64,000 nt of DNA from Alcanivoracaceae bacterium (GTDB lineage Bacteria; Pseudomonadota; Gammaproteobacteria; Xanthomonadales; Marinicellaceae): positions 1-64,000 of the forward strand of contig JADGEI010000008.1 of assembly GCA_016744455.1 (NCBI GenBank), written 5' to 3'. Shown here piece by piece: positions 8,413 to 17,748 of the stretch; the first letter of the stretch is position 1, and each line of letters starts with the position of its first letter. Below the pieces are notes generated by a model. It did no database searches. It was not told where the DNA came from and saw only the letters and a list, made by a program, of their open reading frames with translations. A program made the position numbers and the translations under genes.

Positions 8413-8454
8413 TTGATGTAAATCATATTTAATACCTGTTTGCATGTGTATTAT
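8413..8454 (+). promoter_or_regulatory. FNR/Anr box and class II promoter of hemN
   Basis: TTGAT-GTAA-ATCAT at 8413-8426 matches the FNR/Anr consensus TTGAT-N4-ATCAA at nine of ten defined bases. A -10 element TATTAT lies at 8449-8454. A start site near 8461 would place the box centre (8419.5) at -41.5, the standard class II activator position. This predicts induction of hemN when oxygen is low. Confidence 0.75.
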
Positions 8455-8480
8455 ACGCTTTTTTAATTGTAGTAATAATC

Positions 8481-9869
8481 ATGCAATCAACTCCAGAATT
8501 TAATTTAGACTTAATCAGAAAGTACGATAAGGCGGGCCCTCGGTATACCTCTTACCCAACTGCCGTAGTGTTCAATGAAAAATTTACTGCTGATGATTAT
8601 ATTAGCCAAGCCAAACATAGTAACCAAAGTAATAAAACTCAGCCTATTAGCCTCTATTTTCACATTCCTTTTTGTGATACCTTATGTTTTTTTTGTGCAT
8701 GCAACAAGATAGCCACAAAAAAACGTGACAAAGCAGATACTTATCTTGATTACCTCGACAAAGAAATGGCCATAGTCTCAAAATTGTATGATAAAGATAG
8801 GGTGGTTGAACAAATGCATTTTGGTGGTGGAACTCCTACGTTCTTAACGGATGCACAATTTGAAAGAATGATGGCATTAATTGCTAAGTATTTTCCATTG
8901 ATTGATACTGACAAACGTGATTATTCAATTGAAATTGACCCGCGTTCTGTGACAAAAGAAAGCATAAAAAAATTAGCATCTTATGGTTTTAATCGCTTTT
9001 CATTAGGGGTTCAGGATGTTAACCCTATCGTACAAGAAGCAGTTAATCGCATACAACCCACTGAGATGACTGCAAATATTATTTCAGCCTGCAGAGAGGT
9101 GAAGGCGCGATCTGTAAGTATTGATTTAATCTATGGACTACCGTTTCAGAATTTGAGTGGTTTTGCTAAGACTGTTGATGCAGTAATTGAGATGTCGCCT
9201 GATAGGTTATCAGTTTTTAACTATGCACATTTACCTCATTTGTTTTCCCCACAAAAGCGCATTAAAAATGAAGATTTACCTAAAGCTGATGAAAAACTCG
9301 CAATTTTACAAATGACTATAGAAAAGTTAACTCATGCAGGTTATGTTTATATTGGAATGGATCATTTTGCAAAGCCCGAAGATGAGCTTGCTATAGCTCA
9401 AGCCAACGGTACGTTACAAAGAAATTTTCAAGGTTATACAACCCATGCAGAATTAGACCTAGTTGCAATTGGCGTATCCTCGATAAGTTCTGTTAATCAT
9501 TCGTTTAGTCAGAATGTTAAATCAACTGAACAGTACTACACCATGCTGGATAGTGGTAAACTCCCAATCTACCGTGGTTATATACTAACGGATGACGATA
9601 AACTTAGAAAACAAGTCATTCAAAATATTGCGTGCCATTTTGAATTGAATTTTAATGCTATTGAAGAAAAATTCAACATAGATTTCATGAACTATTTCAG
9701 CAATGAAATTGGTGATTTAAAGATCATGCATAAAGATGGTTTGCTTAAAATGGACTCTAACGGTTTTACAGTCACCGCGGCTGGTCGACTTTTGGTACGT
9801 CATATCTGTATGGTTTTTGATATTTACCTAAGAAAACAAAGTAAGCAAAGATTCTCTAAAGTGATCTAG
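8481..9869 (+). CDS. hemN: Oxygen-independent coproporphyrinogen III oxidase
   Basis: HemN is a cytosolic radical-SAM enzyme. It converts coproporphyrinogen III to protoporphyrinogen IX in haem synthesis without oxygen. It has 462 residues, near the 457 of E. coli. The radical-SAM cluster motif is CX3CX2C with Cys65, Cys69 and Cys72, followed by Cys74 as in true HemN. The start DLIRKYDKAGPRYTSYPTA, FGGGTPTFL and the SIEIDPR block are all diagnostic and separate it from HemW, which lacks several of them. An FNR/Anr-type promoter lies just upstream, matching its anaerobic role. It converges on the GDYXXLXY gene with a 24-base gap. Confidence 0.96.
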   Translation: MQSTPEFNLDLIRKYDKAGPRYTSYPTAVVFNEKFTADDYISQAKHSNQSNKTQPISLYFHIPFCDTLCFFCACNKIATKKRDKADTYLDYLDKEMAIVSKLYDKDRVVEQMHFGGGTPTFLTDAQFERMMALIAKYFPLIDTDKRDYSIEIDPRSVTKESIKKLASYGFNRFSLGVQDVNPIVQEAVNRIQPTEMTANIISACREVKARSVSIDLIYGLPFQNLSGFAKTVDAVIEMSPDRLSVFNYAHLPHLFSPQKRIKNEDLPKADEKLAILQMTIEKLTHAGYVYIGMDHFAKPEDELAIAQANGTLQRNFQGYTTHAELDLVAIGVSSISSVNHSFSQNVKSTEQYYTMLDSGKLPIYRGYILTDDDKLRKQVIQNIACHFELNFNAIEEKFNIDFMNYFSNEIGDLKIMHKDGLLKMDSNGFTVTAAGRLLVRHICMVFDIYLRKQSKQRFSKVI

Positions 9870-9893
9870 CAGTGGTACAAGGTCATAACTCAT

Positions 9894-11474
9894 TTATAAA
9901 ACATTAAAGTCTTTGTCAACAAGGTTAACCAGTAGCATTTCTCCGTTTGCATAACGGTACTCACCATAAATGGATATTTGGTATTTACCTGCGGTACCTT
10001 CTTGAAAATAATATGCATCTGTTGTGAACTTGGTTTGCCGATTTCGGTATTTATAAGGAATCATGTATTGGTTTTTTGTAAGCTCTTGATTGTGAAATAA
10101 GTCAACAAATGAGACGACATTGTCACTGTTTTTTTCTACGACTGCGAATCCTTGTTTGTTAGGTATGGTTTTATTTGGGTTTAATAGATTTATACGTTGT
10201 GTTATTTCATTGGATAAGGCAAATCTAAGGCGCATATAATCACCTTGCATTATTGAACGTGGATCAACTGGAGCAAGTTTGAATAGGAGTGTTTCACCAT
10301 TCTTGATTAAATCTTGTTTCTTATTAATATTGATATTAATCGCAATTATAGCAATGAAAACTGTAGCAGCAGCTAGCCACTTATTTTTATTAATCGCTTG
10401 AAACTTAACTGATTGTAAAGTGTATTTTTTCTTTTTTCCATAACTATAATTGATTGCCAGCCAAGCCATTAAAAGGGCAATACCAAGAATGACTAAAGTG
10501 ATTGATTTGATTAAAAGGCTTACCTGTAAATTGTAGTAATACCATGAGAAAAAACTGATAGATGAAAGTGCACCTAATACAATTAATGTTATCCGTTGTT
10601 TGGCAAACCCTACAATAACAATAAGGACCCCAACACTGAGGCCATATACCTTAAAACTAATTAGTACCAAACCTAGTGCCGCAAACAAAGATAAAATTGC
10701 TGTTTTCGAATCATATTTAACCTTGTATTCTTTTAACAATACGATAACTAAGTTAACCAATACTAATGCAATTAATAGGCTACTAAGAAATTCGGCATTG
10801 TAAAACAACCAACTTTTTTGGCCTCGTACTGATTCGTTCAATAAATACTTGCCTGTAATGAGAAATCCACTACTGAAAATTATGGTAATAGCAACACCGA
10901 ATCCAATGGGTTCCCATAATTCACGTTTTTCACCCCAATTGTTTTCCTTAACCCAAATAAAGGCAAATAATACAGCAATCATTGCACTGCCAACCCCGTG
11001 AAATCCAAGCATATTCAAACTAATTAACAAAGACAATAAACCAAAGCTGGTTGATAGTAAGCGATGGGCGTATTGAGGAATAATCCAGGCAAGTGATAAC
11101 TGGTAAATACCTAATAGTAAAAAGGCTGTATCTGTTTTTGTTTTTAATACAAAAAGGCCAATAGCAAACATCAACTGCCCCGATAAACTGAAAGCCATAC
11201 CTACTTGATCAAAAAAATCATTTTTTCTCATACGAATGAGTAGGTATGCTCCTATCGAACACATTATGCCTAAGGAAACTAATAAACCACCGGTTGGGTT
11301 TTTAAATGTAAAAGAAAAGGCTGCAGCAAAAAAACCAAATATAAATAGAGCGGCTACCCATCCCGCAAAGCCTTGCATAACCCGGATGTACCAGGGTATC
11401 TGAATAGCATCCAAAGATGGTTTATCTCCAAAGACAAGGTTTTGTTCTACTAATTTGTTCCATAAATTGTTCAT
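9894..11474 (-). CDS. DUF4401 and GDYXXLXY fusion membrane protein
   Basis: This inner-membrane protein has 526 residues and two parts. Residues about 1-345 contain many hydrophobic helices and resemble DUF4401. From about residue 365 there is one more helix followed by a soluble region with GDYMRLRFAL, the signature of GDYXXLXY proteins, and a sheet ending in GEYRYANGEMLLVNLVDKDF. In many bacteria these two domains are separate adjacent genes next to a DUF2157 gene; here they are fused. It overlaps the DUF2157 gene upstream by four bases (ATGA type), so the two should be co-translated. No biochemical role is established for either family. Confidence 0.85.
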   Translation of the reverse strand: MNNLWNKLVEQNLVFGDKPSLDAIQIPWYIRVMQGFAGWVAALFIFGFFAAAFSFTFKNPTGGLLVSLGIMCSIGAYLLIRMRKNDFFDQVGMAFSLSGQLMFAIGLFVLKTKTDTAFLLLGIYQLSLAWIIPQYAHRLLSTSFGLLSLLISLNMLGFHGVGSAMIAVLFAFIWVKENNWGEKRELWEPIGFGVAITIIFSSGFLITGKYLLNESVRGQKSWLFYNAEFLSSLLIALVLVNLVIVLLKEYKVKYDSKTAILSLFAALGLVLISFKVYGLSVGVLIVIVGFAKQRITLIVLGALSSISFFSWYYYNLQVSLLIKSITLVILGIALLMAWLAINYSYGKKKKYTLQSVKFQAINKNKWLAAATVFIAIIAINININKKQDLIKNGETLLFKLAPVDPRSIMQGDYMRLRFALSNEITQRINLLNPNKTIPNKQGFAVVEKNSDNVVSFVDLFHNQELTKNQYMIPYKYRNRQTKFTTDAYYFQEGTAGKYQISIYGEYRYANGEMLLVNLVDKDFNVL

Positions 11475-12463
11475 TTTTTCTCTCCATGAGTAGATGCTTT
11501 TTCTTCACTTAACAATCCCAATAACCACTTTCCACCTAAGGTTGATAAGCCAATGATCACAAGTCCAAACAATAAGAAAGTGCCACCTTCAAAATCATGA
11601 TTTATTGTTTTGGCTAATAAAGAAATTACTCCAATAATACCACTTACTACCCAGCTGGATAAAACCAATACATCAAGGTTTTTAAGTCGGTAGAAATAAT
11701 AAATACCAGTCATCCAACCTAAGTAGAATAAGGCGTCAATTCCTTTTTGGTTATTAAATTCGAAAATGGAATAAATTGCCACCCATGTAAATGCAACCAT
11801 GGTAACAACTAGTGCAATTTGTGCAGCGATTCTATTGTTAATTAATTTATAAGGGCAATAGAATAAAAACTCGAAGATTCCAGTGGCAACTAACCCTAAA
11901 AAAGCATACAACAACATTTGCCTTTCATTTCCAAATATTCCACCGAATAAGCCATACCTTACCCCTAATATTAAATTAAGGGTCAAAAAAGCCAGTGCCA
12001 TCCAGAAGGTCCATAAACTGCTGCTTCTGGAGGTAAATGCAATGGGGGTCACGAATATAGTCCATAGCATAAATAACTGCCAAGGGTCTTTACCAGTTTG
12101 ATAAGTTTGCCCAAATAAGGCAAATAAAGACCCCAATAAAACAGCAATAAAAAATAGAATTGCTGTATTAGTATTAGAATAACGTTTGGTTTGGGTGTAG
12201 GCTAATAAACTAATTAAAATTAACACCTGTAACATAACAAATTTTGTTGTAGCTGTGATATTGTCCCAATTATAAGCAAAAAAGAAAATAACCCCTGAAG
12301 CTATTGATAAAACGCTTAACCATATTAGCGAATGACTGATAAAGTGAAACCATTGATTTGGAGAGTTATTGGCTCCGGTAGTTTCTAGAGCTTTGGAGAT
12401 GTTCTTTCTTTCAATTAGGCCTTGTGCTTGCCAATTTAAAATTTGATTTCTGATTTTATTCAT
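11471..12463 (-). CDS. DUF2157 multi-pass membrane protein
   Basis: This is a 330-residue integral membrane protein. A soluble N-terminal segment (RNQILNWQAQGLIERKNISKALE) is typical of DUF2157, where it reads like a small helical pre-domain. About ten hydrophobic helices follow. It is the first gene of a two-gene unit with the DUF4401-GDYXXLXY protein, with a four-base overlap. The frequent co-occurrence of these families suggests a joint membrane complex, but the function is not known. The end is polar (GLLSEEKASTHGEKK). Confidence 0.85.
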   Translation of the reverse strand: MNKIRNQILNWQAQGLIERKNISKALETTGANNSPNQWFHFISHSLIWLSVLSIASGVIFFFAYNWDNITATTKFVMLQVLILISLLAYTQTKRYSNTNTAILFFIAVLLGSLFALFGQTYQTGKDPWQLFMLWTIFVTPIAFTSRSSSLWTFWMALAFLTLNLILGVRYGLFGGIFGNERQMLLYAFLGLVATGIFEFLFYCPYKLINNRIAAQIALVVTMVAFTWVAIYSIFEFNNQKGIDALFYLGWMTGIYYFYRLKNLDVLVLSSWVVSGIIGVISLLAKTINHDFEGGTFLLFGLVIIGLSTLGGKWLLGLLSEEKASTHGEKK

Positions 12464-12558
12464 AGATATTACCTCTTCAATTTGGAAATAGCATAAATGA
12501 TTAAGGCCAATTTATAAAACCTTTGAAAGTAAATACGGCAGATAATCAACTCGGGGTG

Positions 12559-13026
12559 CTATAAAGTGATACTTTTTTCAAAAATCTGTGCAATTAATTC
12601 GCAACTATTCTGATCCTCTTCATCAAACCTATTTAGAATTGGTGAGTCAATATCTAAAACAGCTATGGTTTTATTGTTAATATTTATAGGTATAACTAGC
12701 TCGGAGTTACTAGCAGAGTCACAGGCAATATGGCCTTTAAATGCATGAACATCTTTAACCTTTATGGTTTTGTTATGACTAAATGCTGTACCACACACAC
12801 CTTGTCCGAGCGGTATGCGGCTACAAGCCACTTGACCTTGGAAAGGGCCTAATACTAATTCGTTGTTTTGTAACAAATAAAATCCAACCCAATTCACCTG
12901 ATCTAGAGAGTAATATAATAAACTAGATAAATTGGCAGCATTGGCAATGATATTACTTTCTTTTTCTAGTAAAGCTTCTGCTTGTTTGAGTAATAAATTG
13001 TATTGATTGGTTTTTTGACTTGACAT
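12559..13026 (-). CDS. msrC: Free methionine-(R)-sulfoxide reductase
   Basis: This GAF-domain enzyme reduces free L-methionine-(R)-sulfoxide in the cytoplasm, using thioredoxin-supplied electrons. It has 155 residues. Three conserved cysteines are present at 68 (VACSRI), 78 (GVCGTAF) and 102 (HIACDS). Their spacing of 10 and 24 equals that of Cys84, Cys94 and Cys118 in the E. coli enzyme. NWVGFYLL near residue 45 and DIDSP near the C-terminus complete the substrate pocket. The ribosome binding site GAGG lies in the 3' arm of a hairpin that ends at the start codon, so translation may be limited by RNA structure. Confidence 0.93.
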   Translation of the reverse strand: MSSQKTNQYNLLLKQAEALLEKESNIIANAANLSSLLYYSLDQVNWVGFYLLQNNELVLGPFQGQVACSRIPLGQGVCGTAFSHNKTIKVKDVHAFKGHIACDSASNSELVIPININNKTIAVLDIDSPILNRFDEEDQNSCELIAQIFEKSITL

Positions 13027-13055
13027 AATAAAGCCTCATAGTGTGAGGCTTTATT
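13027..13055 (-). terminator. Hairpin between mscL and msrC, hiding the msrC RBS
   Basis: A perfect 12-bp inverted repeat has arms at 13027-13038 and 13044-13055 and a 5-base loop. On the minus strand it follows mscL and ends in CTTTATT, so it can act as an intrinsic terminator. The GAGG of the msrC ribosome binding site is inside the 3' arm, and the msrC ATG follows the stem at once. It may therefore both terminate mscL mRNA and block translation of read-through RNA. Confidence 0.75.
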
Positions 13056-13078
13056 TTAAAATGAATACCTTTTGTTGA

Positions 13079-13480
13079 CTATTTATTTTTCAGTGCATCT
13101 CGAATTTCTGTTAAAAGTACTTCTTCATTTGTTGGTTTAGCAGGTTCAGCTGGTTTTTCTTCTTCTTTTTTCTTCATTTTGTTCATGGCCTTTACAACCA
13201 TAAATATTGCAAATGCAATAATAATAAAGTTAAGAAGAGTTTGAACTGAATTTCCCCAATTGAGTGTTACAGCATCAGTTTCTGCAGTAGCCTCTTGTAA
13301 AACAAAGTTCAAATCTGAGAAATCGACACCTCCAATCAACATACCAATAGGTGGCATAATAATATCGTTTACTAATGATGTAACGACTTTTCCAAAAGCA
13401 GCTCCTATGACTACACCAACTGCCATATCGACGACATTACCTTTCATTGCAAAACTTTTAAATTCTGACATCATACCCAT
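13079..13480 (-). CDS. mscL: Large-conductance mechanosensitive channel MscL
   Basis: MscL forms a homopentameric inner-membrane pore that opens under extreme membrane tension and releases osmolytes on hypo-osmotic shock. The product has 133 residues, near the 136 of E. coli. The N-terminal helix ([29 protein letters not shown]) contains the pore-lining TM1. A periplasmic loop and TM2 ([21 protein letters not shown]) follow, then a charged C-terminal bundle rich in Glu and Lys. The start has a strong site, AGGAGAAAGAAAT before ATG. The promoter upstream carries a Fur-like box, which is unexpected for this gene. Confidence 0.97.
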   Translation of the reverse strand: MGMMSEFKSFAMKGNVVDMAVGVVIGAAFGKVVTSLVNDIIMPPIGMLIGGVDFSDLNFVLQEATAETDAVTLNWGNSVQTLLNFIIIAFAIFMVVKAMNKMKKKEEEKPAEPAKPTNEEVLLTEIRDALKNK

Positions 13481-13544
13481 ATTTCTTTCTCCTAATTTGA
13501 TTAATTCCCAAATTTACCAACAGATAAACTCGGGGTTAATTTAC

Positions 13545-13573
13545 ATTTTAAATGATAATCACTGTCATTGCAA
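13545..13573 (-). promoter_or_regulatory. mscL promoter with Fur-like box in the spacer
   Basis: Read on the minus strand, TTGCAA (13573-13568), a 17-base spacer and TAAAAT (13550-13545) form a good sigma-70 promoter about 60 bases before the mscL start codon. The spacer bases 13553-13567 read TGATAAT-C-ACTGTCA on the plus strand. This fits the 7-1-7 Fur inverted repeat at 12 of 14 positions. A repressor bound there would block the promoter. Confidence 0.5.
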
Positions 13574-13587
13574 TTTTGGCAAAATAC

Positions 13588-13618
13588 CTCTTTGTAAACA
13601 ACTGTTACAAACAAAGAG
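13588..13618 (-). terminator. Probable glnA terminator hairpin
   Basis: Arms CTCTTTGT (13588-13595) and ACAAAGAG (13611-13618) form an 8-bp stem with a loop that can pair further. It begins directly after the glnA stop codon on the minus strand. The tail GTATTTT is only moderately T-rich, so termination efficiency is uncertain. Confidence 0.5.
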
Positions 13619-15025
13619 TTATAACGAGTAATACATGTCAAACTCAACAGGATGAGTTGTCATGCGTAAACGTGTTACTTCTTCCATTTTTAAAGCAATA
13701 AATCCATCAATCATATCATCATCCATAACGCCACCAACTTTTAAGAAATCCCTGTCTTTGTCTAATGCATCTAATGCTTGATCTAATGAATGACACACTT
13801 TAGGAATTTTTGCCTCTTCTTCAGCCGATAATTCATATAAATCCATATCCATTGCTGGACCGGGATCAGTTTTATTTTTAATGCCATCAAGGCCTGCCAT
13901 CATCATCGCGGTAAACATTAAATAAGGATTACCAGTGGCATCACCGAATCGCACTTCAACTCTTCGGGCTTTTGGATTGGCAATGAAAGGAATACGTATT
14001 GAAGCAGACCTATTTTTGGCAGAATAAGCTAACATTACAGGTGCTTCAAAACCTGGAACCAAGCGTTTATAGCTATTGGTTGATGAATTACTAAAGGCGT
14101 TAATGGCTCTTGCATGTTTGATAATTCCACCGATATAGTACAACGCCTCTTGTGATAAATCACCATATTTATCGCCGTTAAACATATTGCCAGTTTTATT
14201 AAATAACGATAAATGCACATGCATACCACTACCATTGTCGCCTACCAAAGGTTTTGGCATAAATGTAGCCGTGTAACCGTATTCGTGTGCAATATTCTGT
14301 ACCACGTATTTCATGGTTAATAGTTCATCTGCTTTCTTTGTTAATGTATTAAAGCGTGTGCCAATTTCACATTGACCTGCAGTTGCAACTTCTTGGTGAT
14401 GAACTTCAACTGGTAAGCCCATGCCCTCTAATACGATACTCATACTGCTGCGTACATCTTTGAGTGTATCTACAGGAGGAACGGTGAAATATCCACCTTT
14501 TTCTGGTGTTGTATGACCTGTATTATTTTCGATGTTGGTATAAGAGCCCCACGCACCTTCTCGAGAATCAATTTCATAAGCCATTTTTTGAATGTCTGTT
14601 TGCCACCGAACACCATCAAAAAGAAAAAACTCAAGTTCAGGGCCGAAATAGGCATGATCAGCTATACCACTTTCGTGTAGATAATTTTCGGCTCGTTTGG
14701 CTAGGGAACGTGGATCACGGTTATATGATTTCATTGTTGCTGGATCTAATACATCACATCTAATGACTACCGTAGGGTGAGATGGAAAGGGATCAACAAA
14801 GGCACTATCAGGATCTGGCATTAATACCATGTCAGATGATTCTATGCTACGCCAACCTGCAACAGAAGAGCCGTCAAACATTTTACCTTCTACAAATAAA
14901 CTTTCATCTACTGCACTAACAGGGAATGTAACTTGATGTTCGTTACCAAAGGTGTTGCAAAACCGTAAATCTATAAATTCTATTTCTTGCTCTTTGATTA
15001 AGGCAAGTACGTCTTGGGCATTCAT
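13619..15025 (-). CDS. glnA: Glutamine synthetase, type I
   Basis: GlnA joins ammonia to glutamate with ATP and is the main ammonia-assimilation enzyme; it works as a dodecamer in the cytoplasm. The 468 residues match class I-beta enzymes. Visible landmarks are FDGSSVAGW, the [12 protein letters not shown] metal site, [23 protein letters not shown] and [14 protein letters not shown] [11 protein letters not shown]. The adenylylation tyrosine lies near residue 395 in DLYELSAEE, so regulation by GlnE is expected. GAGGATAATT before the ATG supports the start. I found no convincing sigma-54 promoter upstream, and no ntrBC genes follow within the window. Confidence 0.97.
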   Translation of the reverse strand: MNAQDVLALIKEQEIEFIDLRFCNTFGNEHQVTFPVSAVDESLFVEGKMFDGSSVAGWRSIESSDMVLMPDPDSAFVDPFPSHPTVVIRCDVLDPATMKSYNRDPRSLAKRAENYLHESGIADHAYFGPELEFFLFDGVRWQTDIQKMAYEIDSREGAWGSYTNIENNTGHTTPEKGGYFTVPPVDTLKDVRSSMSIVLEGMGLPVEVHHQEVATAGQCEIGTRFNTLTKKADELLTMKYVVQNIAHEYGYTATFMPKPLVGDNGSGMHVHLSLFNKTGNMFNGDKYGDLSQEALYYIGGIIKHARAINAFSNSSTNSYKRLVPGFEAPVMLAYSAKNRSASIRIPFIANPKARRVEVRFGDATGNPYLMFTAMMMAGLDGIKNKTDPGPAMDMDLYELSAEEEAKIPKVCHSLDQALDALDKDRDFLKVGGVMDDDMIDGFIALKMEEVTRLRMTTHPVEFDMYYSL

Positions 15026-15411
15026 AATTATCCTCTAAATTTGCTTATTGATTAATTAATTAACTAGAGATAAATAGTCAAAGCAAAACACTAATTACCA
15101 GCTAGTGTCCTGCAAACAAAGAAAAGAATTCTTCATAGGCTTGGACTTTCAAATGTTAGCAGATGAAATAATAAAGTAAATTAAATTGTGAGAATAAACT
15201 AATAAAAGAGTTAAATAGGCTTGAATACCTGTTTTGTTAAACTTAACTTAACATCAAGGGAGAGAAGGGTGTACTCAAACCTATTTAACTTAAAAGTGGA
15301 TTATTTGAAACTAAGCTTATATTAGTACGAATTTAATAGTATGTCAAGAGTTCCTTGAGTAAATACTAAACATCTAGTAGTATTTATAATATTAGTTATG
15401 ATGGTAAGAAT
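15026..15411. other. Divergent intergenic region with inverted repeats
   Basis: This 386-base gap separates glnA from the Asp-box protein. No gene is visible. A 16-base inverted repeat with one mismatch has arms at 15209-15224 and 15275-15290 around a 50-base centre. A second, 7-bp repeat (AATACTA/TAGTATT) lies at 15362-15384, directly before a TATAAT at 15385-15390. This is a likely -10 for the gene at 15412, although no good -35 was found. Confidence 0.55.
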
Positions 15412-17748
15412 ATGAAAAAAATAGATTTAGTTATAATTACAATTCTAATAATAAGCACATCAACTGTTTTAGCTCAAGACCTTAAGGGATTTGTTCTTGA
15501 AAAAAGAAATGCTTCATCAACCTATACACCAAAGCAGCAGTTACAAAATACAGCATCAGAACCAAAGATAAATAAAATGACACAAGACACTGGGTTTATT
15601 AGTGTACAAGTTAATACAGATAGTAATCACAATAATATTCTTAATGATGCGGCAAATGAGCCTTCAATAGCAGTAAACCCGTTAAACCCTAATCAAATAG
15701 CTATTGGTTGGCGTCAATTTAATACTGTTACAAGCGATTTTAGACAGGCTGGTAAAAGTTATAGTGACGATGGTGGGCAAACATGGAATTACCAGCAGGT
15801 ATTTGAGCCAGGTGTTTTTAGAAGCGACCCAGTTTTGGCTTCCAATGCTGATGGTGAATTTTACTATCAAAGTTTAAAAGTAGTTGGTAATACTTTTAGA
15901 GTTGACCAGTGGAAGTCCTATAATGGAGGTAAAACATGGGTAGAAAAAACACATGCTTATGGTGGAGATAAAACTTGGATTGCTATTGACAAAACTGATG
16001 GCCCAAATAGAGGAAATATATATGCGGCTTGGAATATTGCTGGTAATACATATACGCCCAACACGTATAATAGATTGTTATACAATGAAACAAACTTTTC
16101 TTTCCCATCAGAAATACATAAAATTCCAATTTTTGGTACTTTGGATATTGATTCTAGTGGGAAATTATATATTGTTGGTCTTGATGGGGCGCTTCAAAAT
16201 TTAGGATTGATCTATCTAATTATCTCAGCTAACCCTGAACTTTCAACACCTTACTTTCATCAAGTAACTCCTGTAAATATGGGTGGAGCATTAAGGATAG
16301 GTGGGGTTGTAAATTCAGTTGGCTTAGACGGACAATTATATGTTAAATTGGATAAATCAAATAGGCAGTCAAAGAATAATGTGTACATGCTTGCCTCTAT
16401 CGATCCAGTGGGTGGAGACCCGCTTGATATTCATTTTTTAAGGAGTACTGATGGAGGTATATCCTTTACTGATCCAATAAAAATTAATACTGACTCTGCA
16501 ACTAACTGGCAGTGGTTTGGAACAATGTCAGTTGCACCAAATGGTAGAATTGACATTATTTGGAATGACACAAGGAATGATGACGGGTCACTAGGTAATA
16601 AATTCACCTCGAAACTCTATTATACCTATTCTTATGATGCAGGGATGACATTTGCAAAAGAACAAGCTATGGGTCCAGAATTTAATCATTTAAGAGGATA
16701 CCCCGTACAAAAAAAAATGGGTGACTATATTGATATACAGTCGGATAATCTTGGTGCTCATATTGCCTATAGTGCAACATATAATGATGAACAAGATGTG
16801 TATTATCTTTATGCCAAACCTTCTGCAATCGAAGAAAATCCAGATTTCCCATCACTATTAACTAATAATGTATGGGCAGTTGAAGGCGTACCATCACAAG
16901 GTGTGTTATCAACAACTTTAATTAATAATGGTAATCCAGAAAATCCTCTTTTAGGTTTTGAAGCCATTTTTACAGCTACGCCTGATGGTACGCCAATTTG
17001 GTTGGTAGCAACAGGAGAAATTCCTAAACATGGTGATAGTTATACTGTTCCACTACTTATGCCTACAGGTGACTTGTCTACTGGAGGTGTGCCTTTATTA
17101 GCTATTGGTACCATGACTAAAAGTAGATTAAGGGATGATAATAATGAGTTGATTAATAATAAATTATTTTATACTTTTAATATGACTGATTCTGTTAAGC
17201 AAGAATTACAAGAGTCATTGGGTAGTAAATACAATGAAGAATTTTTTAATAATAATCCTTTTTATAATTTAGAAAAAGAATTGGTGTTCAGCTCATTACT
17301 ACCTAGAGAACAAGACCGAAAAGATTTATGTAATATTCATGGTCAGTTTTTAACTAGCCAAGGGGAAAAAAGTGAAGGAAGAATACAATATGTATTTAAC
17401 GTAGAAAGCGAATTAAAGGTTTTTGCAGCTGATTTTACCTATAAAAAAAGGGTTGATGAACAGGGTGCGGCATCTTATGAGTTAAACGAACATGGCTTTG
17501 CACAACCAATTTGGCAGGTCATTCAATCAAATGAATTTGGTGTTTTGCAAGATGGATCGGTAGAAAATAGAATATCTATTCCTAATGGAGGGTTAGGGTT
17601 TTTTGAAGAAGGAAATGAAACGGGTATTACAGATATAGCTATAGAACATGTCATACAACAAGGCCATCAATTAATTACGGTAAAGTCAGATAACACGACT
17701 GAAATTATGCAGGTCCTTGCTTATAATGCCTATTGTGGGGAGATATAA
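15412..17748 (+). CDS. Secreted Asp-box (sialidase-fold) protein
   Basis: This 778-residue exported protein has a signal peptide (MKKIDLVIITILIISTSTVLAQ). The first half resembles sialidase/BNR beta-propellers: NEPSIAVNPLNPNQIAIGW, then Asp-box motifs SYSDDGGQTW (about 116), SYNGGKTW (about 169), STDGGISF (about 344) and SYDAGMTF (about 407). These motifs shape blade turns and do not by themselves prove glycosidase activity. I do not see the arginine triad of true sialidases with confidence. The C-terminal half, from about 480, is unrecognised and beta-rich. It stands alone between glnA and proS. A role in binding or cutting extracellular glycans is inference. Confidence 0.75.
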   Translation: MKKIDLVIITILIISTSTVLAQDLKGFVLEKRNASSTYTPKQQLQNTASEPKINKMTQDTGFISVQVNTDSNHNNILNDAANEPSIAVNPLNPNQIAIGWRQFNTVTSDFRQAGKSYSDDGGQTWNYQQVFEPGVFRSDPVLASNADGEFYYQSLKVVGNTFRVDQWKSYNGGKTWVEKTHAYGGDKTWIAIDKTDGPNRGNIYAAWNIAGNTYTPNTYNRLLYNETNFSFPSEIHKIPIFGTLDIDSSGKLYIVGLDGALQNLGLIYLIISANPELSTPYFHQVTPVNMGGALRIGGVVNSVGLDGQLYVKLDKSNRQSKNNVYMLASIDPVGGDPLDIHFLRSTDGGISFTDPIKINTDSATNWQWFGTMSVAPNGRIDIIWNDTRNDDGSLGNKFTSKLYYTYSYDAGMTFAKEQAMGPEFNHLRGYPVQKKMGDYIDIQSDNLGAHIAYSATYNDEQDVYYLYAKPSAIEENPDFPSLLTNNVWAVEGVPSQGVLSTTLINNGNPENPLLGFEAIFTATPDGTPIWLVATGEIPKHGDSYTVPLLMPTGDLSTGGVPLLAIGTMTKSRLRDDNNELINNKLFYTFNMTDSVKQELQESLGSKYNEEFFNNNPFYNLEKELVFSSLLPREQDRKDLCNIHGQFLTSQGEKSEGRIQYVFNVESELKVFAADFTYKKRVDEQGAASYELNEHGFAQPIWQVIQSNEFGVLQDGSVENRISIPNGGLGFFEEGNETGITDIAIEHVIQQGHQLITVKSDNTTEIMQVLAYNAYCGEI

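Noticed and set aside
15026..15411. Sigma-54 promoter upstream of glnA
   Set aside because: I searched the minus strand for GG-N10-GC of the TGGCAC-N5-TTGCA form. Candidates such as CTGG...GCTT have the wrong spacing.
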